A DNA stretch of 64,000 bases from Candidatus Sulfotelmatobacter sp. Its GTDB lineage: Bacteria; Acidobacteriota; Terriglobia; Terriglobales; Acidobacteriaceae. The notes under the pieces were generated by a model, which saw only the letters and a list, made by a program, of their open reading frames with translations, had not been told where the DNA came from and searched no databases. Positions 34,352-42,755 of this stretch are shown one piece after another. The first letter of the stretch is position 1. Every line of letters starts with the position of its first letter. Position numbers and translations under genes: made by a program. The stretch lies in NCBI GenBank assembly GCA_017883385.1, contig JADGNQ010000003.1:79507-143506 (forward strand), given 5' to 3'.

Positions 34352-36049
34352 ATGAAGAAGAAATCGGGACTGTGTCACGTTCTGCTTGCGCTTGTGCTGA
34401 CGATCGTTCCCTCTGGGTTACTGGCTCAAGCGCAAACGCTCACCTTCGATCTCGTCATCACCAACGGCCACATCATCGACGGCACCGGCTCTCCCTGGTA
34501 CTCCGCTGACCTCGGCATCCGCGACGGCAAAATCGCCGCCATCGGCAATCTCACCACCGCCCCCCGTAAACGCACGATCGACGCGGGGGGCAAGGTCGTA
34601 GCGCCCGGTTTCATCGACATGCTCGGCCAGTCGGAACTCACCATTCTCGTTGACCCGCGCCTGCCCTCGAAAATCTACCAGGGCATCACCTCCGAAATTA
34701 CCGGAGAAGGCGGCTCCATCGCTCCCCTCAACGACGCCATCATCCAGTCCGACCGCACCGGATATGACCACTACAAGATCACTCCCGACTGGCGCACCTT
34801 CCGCCAATACTTCGCACGCCTCGAAAAACAAGGCATGGGCATCAACCTCGTAAGCTACGTCGGCGCGACGCAAGTCCGCCGCATGGTGCTCGGAGACGAC
34901 GACAAGCAGCCCACTCCGGAACAACTGGAGCAGATGAGGGCCCTGGTGCGCGAAGCCATGAAAGACGGGGCCGCGGGTGTCTCCACCTCGCTCGAATATG
35001 CTCCCGCGCCCTATGCCAAGACGGACGAACTGATCGCGCTCGCCGCCGAGGCCGGCAAATCCGGTGGCATCTACTCGACCCACATGCGCGACGAAAGCAA
35101 CTCAATCCTCGAAGCCATCGACGAGGCCCTGCGCATTGGCCGCGAAGCCCACATCCCCGTCGAGATTTGGCACATCAAAGTCGCAGGCAAGGCCAACTGG
35201 GGACGCATGCCCGAAGTCGTCGCCAAAATCAACGCCGCGCGCGCCGCAGGAGCCGACGTCACCGCCGACACCTATGCCTACACCGCCTGGTACAACGATT
35301 TCTCCGCGTTCATCCCGCCCTGGGCCCACGATGGCGGCACCGCCAAACTTGTGGCCCGCCTGAAAGATCCCGCCACGCGCGAGCGCATTCGCAAAGACAT
35401 GCTCGCTCCCTCCAAAGATTGGGACAACGAATGGCAGGAGATCCCCGGTCCTGACGCCATCATGATCGGCGCAGTCGAGAACTCGAAGCTACTTCCGCTG
35501 CAAGGCAAGCGCCTCTCTGAGATCGCCAAGCTCTGGAACAAGGATCCCATGGACGCCCTCTTCGATTTTCTGATCGAAGATCCTTCCACCGGTGTCGCCG
35601 TCTTCGGCATGTCGCAGCCCGACGTGACCCTCGCTTTGCAACAGCCATGGGTCGCCATCGATAACGATTCCGAGGGCACCTCGCCCGAAGGAATTCTCGG
35701 CCAGGCCCATCCTCATCCCCGCGCCTATGGCACCTTCCCACGCATCTTGGCCAAATATGTCCGCGAAGAAAAGGTTCTAACCCTCGAAGATGCCATCCGC
35801 AAGTTCTCCGCGCTGCCAGCTCAGCGCATGCGCCTGACCGATCGCGGCGTCCTCAAGGCGGGCATGTGGGCCGACGTGGTGATCTTCGATCCCGCCACCG
35901 TGCGTGATCGCGCTACCTTCGATAACCCCAACCAGCTTTCCGAAGGAATGGACTACGTGCTAGTGAACGGTGTCCCGGTGATCGATCAAGGCAAGATGAC
36001 GGGCACTCTCCCCGGCAAGGTACTGCGCGGCCCAGGATACGTGCCCTAG
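34352..36049 (+). CDS. N-acyl-D-amino-acid deacylase-like amidohydrolase
   Basis: The 565-residue secreted protein (signal peptide MKKKSGLCHVLLALVLTIVPSG...) belongs to the amidohydrolase superfamily, close to D-aminoacylases. It has the beta-sandwich start DLVITNGHIIDGTGSPWYSADLGIRDGKIAAIG, EITGEGGSIAP, YSTHMRDES and IWHIKVAG, and the C-terminal SALPAQRMRLTDRG.LKAGMWADVVIFDPATV. The usual metal-binding His-x-His after PGFID is absent: the sequence reads PGFIDMLGQSE. Later His residues remain. Either this subfamily uses fewer metals or it has lost classic activity. The start at 34352 is chosen because it begins the signal peptide. It lies 84 bases after the permease. Confidence 0.85.
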   Translation: MKKKSGLCHVLLALVLTIVPSGLLAQAQTLTFDLVITNGHIIDGTGSPWYSADLGIRDGKIAAIGNLTTAPRKRTIDAGGKVVAPGFIDMLGQSELTILVDPRLPSKIYQGITSEITGEGGSIAPLNDAIIQSDRTGYDHYKITPDWRTFRQYFARLEKQGMGINLVSYVGATQVRRMVLGDDDKQPTPEQLEQMRALVREAMKDGAAGVSTSLEYAPAPYAKTDELIALAAEAGKSGGIYSTHMRDESNSILEAIDEALRIGREAHIPVEIWHIKVAGKANWGRMPEVVAKINAARAAGADVTADTYAYTAWYNDFSAFIPPWAHDGGTAKLVARLKDPATRERIRKDMLAPSKDWDNEWQEIPGPDAIMIGAVENSKLLPLQGKRLSEIAKLWNKDPMDALFDFLIEDPSTGVAVFGMSQPDVTLALQQPWVAIDNDSEGTSPEGILGQAHPHPRAYGTFPRILAKYVREEKVLTLEDAIRKFSALPAQRMRLTDRGVLKAGMWADVVIFDPATVRDRATFDNPNQLSEGMDYVLVNGVPVIDQGKMTGTLPGKVLRGPGYVP

Positions 36050-36071
36050 GAGTTCGTACTTAGCGGGTGTC

Positions 36072-36215
36072 TCGTATCAGGGGCATGCCTTCAGGTGTGC
36101 CGTAGGCTCCAGCCGCGAAGCGGCGAAAGAATACAGCCCACCGCGCAAGCCGTGGGCTCCATGCGTGGAAATGGCCAAGCCCCAGAGGGGCGAAAGAAGA
36201 GTTCATTGCACAGAC
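36072..36215. repeat. Cluster of palindromic repeats
   Basis: It includes TCGTATCAGGGGCATGCCTTCAGGTGTGCC (36072-36105), then GGCTCCAGCCGCGAAGCGGCGAAAG and AGCCCCAGAGGGGCGAAAG units. It lies between the convergent deacylase-like and AsmA genes. No gene is visible. Confidence 0.6.
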
Positions 36216-36230
36216 TCGGCAGAGCAGATC

Positions 36231-38801
36231 TTATTTCGTAGGCTCCGTCTTCAACTGCGCCCGCGTCTCCGGGTTCGACACCTGACCTACGCGTGGCTCG
36301 GCCAGTGTGCCGGTAATGGTGTATCCCGCTTTGCCGTTCTGACTCTTCGCGAGCTTCAGATCGAGCTCGCGCTTCCAAGACGCTGTCCCGTTCACCAGAA
36401 ACTTTCCGCCCACGGAATCCAGCTTAGCGTCTTTGATCTCGATCTTGCCCGCCTGCACTCGCGCCTTTCCGGAGAACCGTATGATCTTCAGCGCTCCCGC
36501 ATCTTCTGCGAGCGAGACATGCGGCAAGGCTCCATCCCTGACGTCAAACTGCAGCGTGCCCTCGGCGGTCGTCCAGAATTCCGCCGGGCAGTTTCCCTTC
36601 ACTTCGTAGCTCGCATCGGCCGTGCCCGCGATCCATGCCTCATCCTTCGTGTCCGCGAGGCCCGCCAGCGAAACTCCGGTCAGATTTCCGCTGCCAGTGC
36701 AGACCGCCGGCTTCGCCCCAAAGTCCGCCCGCCATTCGCCGCGATGCTTCCCGCCCAGAAAATCCGCGCTCAATTCCGAGATCTGCAGCTTCCCGCTGTC
36801 CAGGTTCACGTTCGCAGAAACGTGAGTCGCCGCCAAACCCGGCGCCAGCAAGTGCTCTGTGGTCACCCGCCCAGACGCTCGCAGACTCGCCAGGAACGGT
36901 GTTCCAGCCTGCGCACCCGATTCCAGCACCCGGTACCACGGCCTTTCCTTCGGATGCGGGCTCACCCACTCCCGCAGTTCCCCCAACGCAATCTGGTTCG
37001 CACTCAGGTTGAAATGCACCTGGCAGGCGTCCGGAGTCCCGCACCCCCGCGGCATTTCCAGCGAGCCGGTCCACGATATGTCAGCCGCCTGCGCACTCAA
37101 CTTTTCGGCGCGCACCTCGTCAGCGGAAAGCTTCAAGTCGGCCGCGGAAATCTCGACCGCCCCGCCCGCCCCTCGAACCGCGATGCGAACGTTCCGCAAC
37201 TTCGCGGTCCCCGTAACTTGCGGCCCGGAGAACCCCGAGGCACCCCCGTTGTTCCGCCCGGCCCACGATCCCACAATCTGAAGATCGACCTGCGCCGTAC
37301 CTTCCGTAGCAGACTGCAATGACGGGAGCCCCGCCATTCGCGCCACACGTAAAGTCTTCGCAATCTCGGCCTCGCCTGTGACCGAAATGTCATAACCCAC
37401 CCGGCTCACCCATCCGCGAACGGCCGGCCCAACGGCTCGTCCAATGGCAACAGGGAAGGGTCCGAATTCGATATGTGCACCCTCGGGAAACCGCATCCCC
37501 GCCTGACTCTTGCGCAGCGCCTGCCTCCACGCCAGGCCTCCCGCCGACTCGCCATTCGTCAGCACAAACGGAATCGTCTCGGGTCCAATCTCCGCCTTGT
37601 TCACCGCGGACCTCAGCCGAAAGTCAGCGATTTCTCCCCGGCCCTTTACTTGCACCTGCGCCGCCTTCCGCTCGATCGTGAAGTTCCCGCTCAGGGTTCC
37701 GCCCGCAACCAGATCCTCAGGCAGATTCTTCTTTGCCCGCTGGACCATGCCCACCAAGGCGCTCGCAGGCACATCGTCGGCCATCAGCACGAGCTCATAG
37801 TCCCTGCTCCCGGCAAGCACCATGTCTCCCTTCAACTTGATCGTTCCACTTCCCACCGGTGCGTCGCAGACAAGATCGCGGAACGCGTGGCTCGTCGAGC
37901 TGTATTGTCCCTCGCAGTGGCCGGCAAGAATCAGAGGTTGGCCGCTCGCGATGTCGTATCGCCGAAAATCCTGAATGGAAGCGTCGCTCGTAATCTGTAG
38001 CTTCGCCGGAGTCCCAGTCAGCGTCACATCGAGCTGCGCTCCTCCGCGCCAGCCCTGGTCGTTTCCCGTGAAGAGTTTTGTGAGTTGGCCGAGCTGAGCC
38101 CGGTTCCACTCCATGCTGAACTGCAATGGCGTTTCGCCAAGCGTTGCCGCGCGCTGCCATGTGCCATTCACCTGCAGCGTGCCCGTGTCGTTCAAATTCA
38201 AATCGGTGCGGACCGGTTGGGCTTTCAACCGCACGCCCCAGGCATTTTCCGAATCCTGCCAGAGCGAGAAGTCCGCGTTGGTCAGCGCGTAGGGTTTCTT
38301 CTCCGGCCCGTTCTTGAAGTTGATTCGCGCAGACGTCGCCGCGATGTAGGGGAATGCCGGCCGCGGCTCTGACTTCGCCTTTCCTGTTGGCGCCAGAGGC
38401 ATGTGCGCCGTGCGCTCCAGCAGCGCCTCCAGATTCCAGCGCCCGTTCGCGCCATGCACCAGGTTCAGACTGGGCTCCGTCAGGTCCAGCCGTGCAATTT
38501 CAAGCCGCCCCCGCACCAGCGAAGTCAGACGAAGATTCGCCGTCACTTCACTCGCCCGCAGCATGGGTTCTGCTCCGAACGCCGGATCGTCGTACACCAC
38601 CAGATTTTCCAGGTCGAATCCCGGCCGCGGCAGCAGCCGAAGGTGAACCGAGCCGATGTCCACAGAGCGCCCGACTCCCGCACTGATGGATGACACAATT
38701 CGTGATTTCAAACGGGAGGCGCCCGGCCGAAGGAGAAACAGCAGCAGCAGGATCAGTGCCGCCACACCTGCTATGCGCCACTTGGAGGATAAAAGCTTCA
38801 C
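36231..38801 (-). CDS. AsmA family protein
   Basis: This 856-residue protein has one N-terminal membrane helix (about residues 10-25, IAGVAALILLLLFLL) and a long periplasmic part. The AsmA N-terminal pattern is visible: VGRSVDIGSVHLRLLPRPGFDLENLVVYDDPAFG, LRLTSLVRGRLEIARLDLTEPSLNLVHGANGRWNLEAL. The C-terminal region (AGKIEIKDAKLDSVGGKFLVNGTASW) is the AsmA_2-like module. Proteins of this type form long beta-groove bridges implicated in lipid movement between membranes. The GTG start has GAGGG upstream. It is the last gene of a minus-strand series that includes two lepB genes. Confidence 0.85.
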   Translation of the reverse strand: MKLLSSKWRIAGVAALILLLLFLLRPGASRLKSRIVSSISAGVGRSVDIGSVHLRLLPRPGFDLENLVVYDDPAFGAEPMLRASEVTANLRLTSLVRGRLEIARLDLTEPSLNLVHGANGRWNLEALLERTAHMPLAPTGKAKSEPRPAFPYIAATSARINFKNGPEKKPYALTNADFSLWQDSENAWGVRLKAQPVRTDLNLNDTGTLQVNGTWQRAATLGETPLQFSMEWNRAQLGQLTKLFTGNDQGWRGGAQLDVTLTGTPAKLQITSDASIQDFRRYDIASGQPLILAGHCEGQYSSTSHAFRDLVCDAPVGSGTIKLKGDMVLAGSRDYELVLMADDVPASALVGMVQRAKKNLPEDLVAGGTLSGNFTIERKAAQVQVKGRGEIADFRLRSAVNKAEIGPETIPFVLTNGESAGGLAWRQALRKSQAGMRFPEGAHIEFGPFPVAIGRAVGPAVRGWVSRVGYDISVTGEAEIAKTLRVARMAGLPSLQSATEGTAQVDLQIVGSWAGRNNGGASGFSGPQVTGTAKLRNVRIAVRGAGGAVEISAADLKLSADEVRAEKLSAQAADISWTGSLEMPRGCGTPDACQVHFNLSANQIALGELREWVSPHPKERPWYRVLESGAQAGTPFLASLRASGRVTTEHLLAPGLAATHVSANVNLDSGKLQISELSADFLGGKHRGEWRADFGAKPAVCTGSGNLTGVSLAGLADTKDEAWIAGTADASYEVKGNCPAEFWTTAEGTLQFDVRDGALPHVSLAEDAGALKIIRFSGKARVQAGKIEIKDAKLDSVGGKFLVNGTASWKRELDLKLAKSQNGKAGYTITGTLAEPRVGQVSNPETRAQLKTEPTK

Positions 38802-38829
38802 CGCGCCCTCACCCGACCTTCGAGGGGCC

Positions 38830-39618
38830 TCATTTTACAACCTGTAGCGTCCGCTTCCAGCGCGTCTCATCGAAGAAGTGCAACACCACCTTGCCCAGAA
38901 ACAAAATCCGGTCGCTCCATGCCGTCTTGCGATATTGATTGTCCGGCGTCTCAAACGACCAGTAGATGAACATGGGGCGCCCGATGACGTTCTGCTTGGG
39001 TATGAAGCCCCAGTACCGGCTGTCCAGGCTCACTCTGCGATGGTCCCCCATGGCGAAGTAGTGGTCCGGCGGCACCACGATGTCATCCCCTTGAATGTAG
39101 GACTGCGAATCTACCATCCAGTTGGGATAGACGTTCGGGTCATCCGTAGGCGGCACGGCGGGAAAGTTGTTGCGATAAGGATCGACCGTTTCCTTTTCGA
39201 GTTCGTCGTGGAATACATAGGGTTCATCCAGCGCGACCCCGTTGCGATAGACAACGCCGTTGCGCAGGTGAATTCGGTCTCCGGGCAGCCCCATAATCCG
39301 CTTCACCACATAAAGTCCCGGTTCGGCCGGCGACAGAAACACAACAATGTCCCGGAAGTGCACATCCCGGTAGGGAAGCAGCGGCCCCACCCACGAGCTC
39401 CTGGGCGCAAACTGAATGCGGTTCACGAACACGTGATCCCCGATCAGCAGCGTGTTCTCCATCGAACTCGAAGGAATCTCAAATGCCTGCAGCACAAATG
39501 TGATGATGAACAGCCCCGTTACCAGCACCGCTGCCAGCGACGACAGAAACTCAACCGTAGTTTCCTTCGGTTTCTCGTCCGCGCCGTTTTCTTCTACGTT
39601 ATTTTCTTTCTTCGCCAC
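38830..39618 (-). CDS. lepB: Signal peptidase I (copy 1)
   Basis: The 262-residue membrane protease cleaves signal peptides. The catalytic Ser is in IPSSSMENTLLIGDHVFVNR (the Ser before Met) and the catalytic Lys in VVKRIMGLPGDRIHLRNG. Box E GDHRRVSLDSRYWGFIP is present. One membrane helix (about residues 27-47) follows a charged cytoplasmic N-terminus (ENNVEENGADEKPKETT). GTG start. A second copy lies 396 bases upstream (40015). The two differ mostly in their N-termini and in the insert between the Ser and Lys boxes. Confidence 0.93.
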   Translation of the reverse strand: MAKKENNVEENGADEKPKETTVEFLSSLAAVLVTGLFIITFVLQAFEIPSSSMENTLLIGDHVFVNRIQFAPRSSWVGPLLPYRDVHFRDIVVFLSPAEPGLYVVKRIMGLPGDRIHLRNGVVYRNGVALDEPYVFHDELEKETVDPYRNNFPAVPPTDDPNVYPNWMVDSQSYIQGDDIVVPPDHYFAMGDHRRVSLDSRYWGFIPKQNVIGRPMFIYWSFETPDNQYRKTAWSDRILFLGKVVLHFFDETRWKRTLQVVK

Positions 39619-39657
39619 TATAGTTTCTTCCGTACTATGAGTTCTTCCGTGTGCCGA

Positions 39658-39693
39658 TGATTCGTATCAGGGCGCGCCTTCAGGCGCGCCGTA
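39658..39693 (+). repeat. GATTCGTATCAGG...CTTCAGG palindromic repeat (short form)
   Basis: GATTCGTATCAGGGCGCGCCTTCAGGCGCGCC contains a perfect GGCGCGCC/GGCGCGCC stem around TTCA. It lies 40 bases upstream of the lepB copy 1 start. Confidence 0.65.
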
Positions 39694-39788
39694 GACCCAG
39701 CCTCTCAAAATCGCCTTTAGGCGCGCAACCCCGTCCCGTCAGCCGCTCGCCCGTCCCGCAAATCGTTTTGGGAAGGGCACGGCTTCCA

Positions 39789-39909
39789 GAGGTTGCGGAA
39801 AAACGCACGATTCGTATCAGGCTATGCCTTCAGGCATAGCGTAAATGCTGACGAATCAATCACGCCTTCAGGCGCTGCGCGCGCGGAATGCGACTTTTTC
39901 CGCACCCTC
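39789..39909 (+). repeat. Palindromic MITE-like element, copy 2
   Basis: This 121-bp unit has inverted ends GAGGTTGCGGAAAAA and (reversed right end) GAGGGTGCGGAAAAA, 14 of 15 identical. Inside are GATTCGTATCAGG, the hairpins CTATGCCTTCAGGCATAG and CGCCTTCAGGCG, and GCGCGCGGAATGCG. TTCCA flanks it on both sides (39784-39788 and 39910-39914). Removing the element and one TTCCA leaves GGCACGGCTTCCAGCCATGCC, a normal member of another hairpin family, so this looks like a clean insertion. The remainder of 39619-40014 carries other small repeats and no gene. Confidence 0.75.
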
Positions 39910-40014
39910 TTCCAGCCATGCCGCTAAAGTCCAAAAAACATTTGGGCTTTAGCCCCTGAGGGAAATCGCCAGCCCTGACCTGCTCCTCACGCCACTCCCG
40001 CCGCCTCAAACTAC

Positions 40015-40911
40015 TCAGTGTATCAGCCGCAGAGTCCGGTTCCAGCGCGTGATCTGAAAGATGTGCGTCACCGCATACGCGATGTGATACAACCTGCCCG
40101 TAAGAGACATCGTTGCGCTCTGGTCCCAGTCCTGCACCGACCAGTAGATCAACAGCGGCCGCCCGATAATATTTTCCCGCGGCACGAAACCCCAATACCG
40201 GCTGTCCTGGCTGTCGTCGCGGTTGTCGCCCATCACGAAGTAGTGCCCCTCCGGAACAATCAGCTGGCCGTCCTCCACCAGTTTCCGCATCTCCAGCCAC
40301 CACTTTCCTTCCAACCCGAGCGCTGGGATATCCACCCGCGGAAAATTGTCGCGAAACATGCTGCTCGGATCGCGGCTGTTCGGCGGCTCCAGAAACCGCA
40401 CGTAAGGTTCGTCGATGGGCTTGCCGTTGATCAGCACCCTCTTGCTGACCATCCGCAAGTGGTCCCCGGGCACTCCGATCACCCGTTTCACGAAATGCTG
40501 CGTCGGATCCACCGGATAGTGAAACACGATGATGTCGCCCCGCGCGATCTTCTGGTACGGCATCAGATGATCGCCCAGCCCGTGTCCCCCATAACAAAGC
40601 TTGTTCACCAGCAGGTAATCGCCCACCAGCAGGGTGTTCTCCATCGATTGTGAGGGAATCTGGAATGCCTGCACGATGAAGGTGATCACGAAAACTGCGA
40701 TCACGACCGTGCCCATCAGCGACTGCACCGAGCCGATCACGTCGCTTCCGAGTGTGGTCACGATGCGCCGGTTTGGCGCAGCGGGAGGAAGATCGGCGGA
40801 CGCGACCGGGAGTTGCGGCGACCCGCCGGTACCGTCTGGCGCGCCGACTGGCATCTCTGGCGAGCCGATCGGGCCGTCCGGCGAAGCGAGGGGCTGGTTT
40901 GGCGAATCCAT
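40015..40911 (-). CDS. lepB: Signal peptidase I (copy 2)
   Basis: The 298-residue paralogue has the catalytic Ser in IPSQSMENTLLVGDYLLVNK, Lys in VKRVIGVPGDHLRMV and box E MGDNRDDSQDSRYWGFVP. One membrane helix lies at about residues 63-85. The N-terminal 45 residues form a cytoplasmic Pro/Gly/Ser tail of imperfect repeats (SPDGPIG, SPEMPVG, APDGTGG, SPQLPVA), not found in copy 1. It lies 5 bases after rnc and is almost surely co-transcribed with it, as is common in bacteria. Confidence 0.93.
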   Translation of the reverse strand: MDSPNQPLASPDGPIGSPEMPVGAPDGTGGSPQLPVASADLPPAAPNRRIVTTLGSDVIGSVQSLMGTVVIAVFVITFIVQAFQIPSQSMENTLLVGDYLLVNKLCYGGHGLGDHLMPYQKIARGDIIVFHYPVDPTQHFVKRVIGVPGDHLRMVSKRVLINGKPIDEPYVRFLEPPNSRDPSSMFRDNFPRVDIPALGLEGKWWLEMRKLVEDGQLIVPEGHYFVMGDNRDDSQDSRYWGFVPRENIIGRPLLIYWSVQDWDQSATMSLTGRLYHIAYAVTHIFQITRWNRTLRLIH

Positions 40912-40916
40912 GAAAT

Positions 40917-41750
40917 CTACTTGTCTGCCGGATGCAAGTCTGCCCGGTGCCGATCTGCGGAATGAACTCCCCGCGCCGCTGCCTTCGGTTCCGCCGCCTT
41001 CGGTCGCGTGGCCAGGAACGTCAGCAGTTGCCGCGCCGCATCTTGCTCCGCCCTCTTCTTGGTCAAGCCCTGCGCGCGTCCCACGAATTCCGCGTCCTTG
41101 CCGTTCTTCGTATTCAGACGCGCCTCGACCGTAAACGTCTTGCTGTGCTCCGGCCCAGCCTCTTCCACCAGCACATACGCTGGCTGCGACAAACCCAGGC
41201 TCTGCACCGCTTCCTGCAGGGCAGACTTGAAATCCGTCACCGGCAGGGTACCGCCTCCACGCTCCATGTGCTCCAGTGCCGGAGAAATCACATTGCGCAG
41301 TACGAACTCCCGCGCCGCCTCAAGCCCACCATCTAGATAGATCGCCGCCAGGATTGCCTCGAGCGCATCCACCAGTAACGCCGTCTTGCCCCGCCCTCCG
41401 CTCTTTTCCTCGCCTCTCCCCAGTCGCAGGTAGTGGCCTAGTTCCAGTTGCTGCGCCACCCTGATCAAATGTCTTTCACTCACCAGATGCGCCCGCAGCT
41501 TCGAGAGTTCGCCTTCCCGGAACTGCGGAAACCTCTGGAACAGTTCTTCGCTGGTGACCAGCGCCAGTACCGCATCTCCCAGGAATTCCAGTTGCTCGTT
41601 GTCGCTGACCTTATACTTGCTCTCGCCCGCCTGCTGCGCTTCCTGCTCCCGCGCCTGCGAGCTGTGCGTCACCGCCTGCTCGATCACCGCCCGCCGCCGG
41701 AAATGGTAGCCCAGCCCCTCTTCCAGCGCCGAGATTTCCCGCTCCTTCAA
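40917..41750 (-). CDS. rnc: Ribonuclease III
   Basis: The 277-residue endonuclease cuts double-stranded RNA in rRNA and mRNA processing. The catalytic box is NEQLEFLGDAVLALVTSEELF, and the second metal-binding Glu lies in VDALEAILAAIYLDGG. The dsRNA-binding domain follows at about residues 175-245 (DFKSALQEAVQSLG, FVGRAQGLTKKRAEQDAARQLL). The C-terminal 30 residues are Ala/Lys/His-rich and unusual. The start is TTG at 41750 with GGAG upstream. It is 9 bases after the upstream TPR gene and 5 bases before lepB. Confidence 0.95.
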   Translation of the reverse strand: MKEREISALEEGLGYHFRRRAVIEQAVTHSSQAREQEAQQAGESKYKVSDNEQLEFLGDAVLALVTSEELFQRFPQFREGELSKLRAHLVSERHLIRVAQQLELGHYLRLGRGEEKSGGRGKTALLVDALEAILAAIYLDGGLEAAREFVLRNVISPALEHMERGGGTLPVTDFKSALQEAVQSLGLSQPAYVLVEEAGPEHSKTFTVEARLNTKNGKDAEFVGRAQGLTKKRAEQDAARQLLTFLATRPKAAEPKAAARGVHSADRHRADLHPADK

Positions 41751-41759
41751 ACCCAGCTC

Positions 41760-42617
41760 CTAGTTCTTCGCAGGTGTGGCCGTCTGCCCCGGTGCCGTGC
41801 CGCTGCTCAGCTTCGTCAGCCGGTCTTTTTCATCGCGCGCCGCTTTGCCGGCAGCCGAGTCTGGCCGGTCCTTCGTGAGATCCACCGCCTGGTCGGCGTA
41901 TTTCAACGCTTCTGGAATCTTGTTCTGCATGTCCAGTGCGACCGCCAGCCGGAAGATTGCGATCGGATCCGGCTGCTGCGGAAGTGCGTCAATCGACTTC
42001 CGTAGACTCGTCTCCGCATCCGGCCAATTCTTCGCATTAAACGACAGCGTACCTAGAATCGCGTACGCTTCTGACTTCAGGTAGCCCTTGTACGCGTCGA
42101 GTCTGTCCTGCGGTATGCCCGCTGTCGGGATGTCCGTATCCACGGTCACCAGGGCGCGTTCTGCATCTTTCCTTGCTTCCGCCAACCGCTGATCCTTGTC
42201 CAGATCCGTTTCCCGCGTCCGCTCCGCCAGAACCTGTGCCACTCCCAGCAGCGCCTCGGGAGAGTCGGGATCATAGGTGAGGATCTTCTTCGCCATGTCC
42301 ATCATCTTGTCCGCGTTGTTGGCCTGCTGATACAAGTTCATTGCCGCAGAATAAAGAATGGGCCGCAATTCGCTGTCCGGAAATTTGACGGCGAAGTCGT
42401 CGGCTGCCTTTTCCTCCGCCACCGGATCGGTCAACGCCTTGGCCGCGTTGTACGCGGCATACTCTGGCTGAGTCTTTGCCGCTGCCGGACGCTTCCCCTG
42501 TGGCGCCCCCGCAGCCTGCGCCGCCGGTGCATTCTGCGCCGCCGGCTTATCGTTGCCCTGCCCAAAACTCCACGCACACATTCCCAGCACTGCGACCACG
42601 ATCGCTGTTTTCTTCAT
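41760..42617 (-). CDS. Secreted TPR protein
   Basis: The 285-residue product has a signal peptide (TAIVVAVLGMCAWSFGQ), a Pro/Ala/Gln-rich spacer (about 22-50) and helical repeats with TPR features (YSAAMNLYQQANNADKMMDMAKKILTYDPDSPEALLGVAQVL, SEAYAILGTLSFNAKNWPDAETSLRKSIDA, FRLAVALDMQNKIPEALKYADQAV). It is likely a periplasmic scaffold. It precedes rnc with a 9-base gap, so it shares its transcript. No enzymatic motif is visible. Confidence 0.8.
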   Translation of the reverse strand: MKKTAIVVAVLGMCAWSFGQGNDKPAAQNAPAAQAAGAPQGKRPAAAKTQPEYAAYNAAKALTDPVAEEKAADDFAVKFPDSELRPILYSAAMNLYQQANNADKMMDMAKKILTYDPDSPEALLGVAQVLAERTRETDLDKDQRLAEARKDAERALVTVDTDIPTAGIPQDRLDAYKGYLKSEAYAILGTLSFNAKNWPDAETSLRKSIDALPQQPDPIAIFRLAVALDMQNKIPEALKYADQAVDLTKDRPDSAAGKAARDEKDRLTKLSSGTAPGQTATPAKN

Positions 42618-42755
42618 TACCCTTCACCTCGGCTCGAAGCCGGTCTGATTTCAAAGCACTCTTGAATCCCTGCCAGATTTCTCAACCGTGCATTCTATCG
42701 CGGCGACCTTCCATCCTTTGCTGAAAGCAGTAACTCGCAGCTCATAGCTCATAGC

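Noticed and set aside
36165..37322. 385-residue plus-strand open frame opposite the AsmA gene
   Set aside because: Arg/Pro-rich composition and full antisense overlap with AsmA indicate a GC-driven spurious frame.
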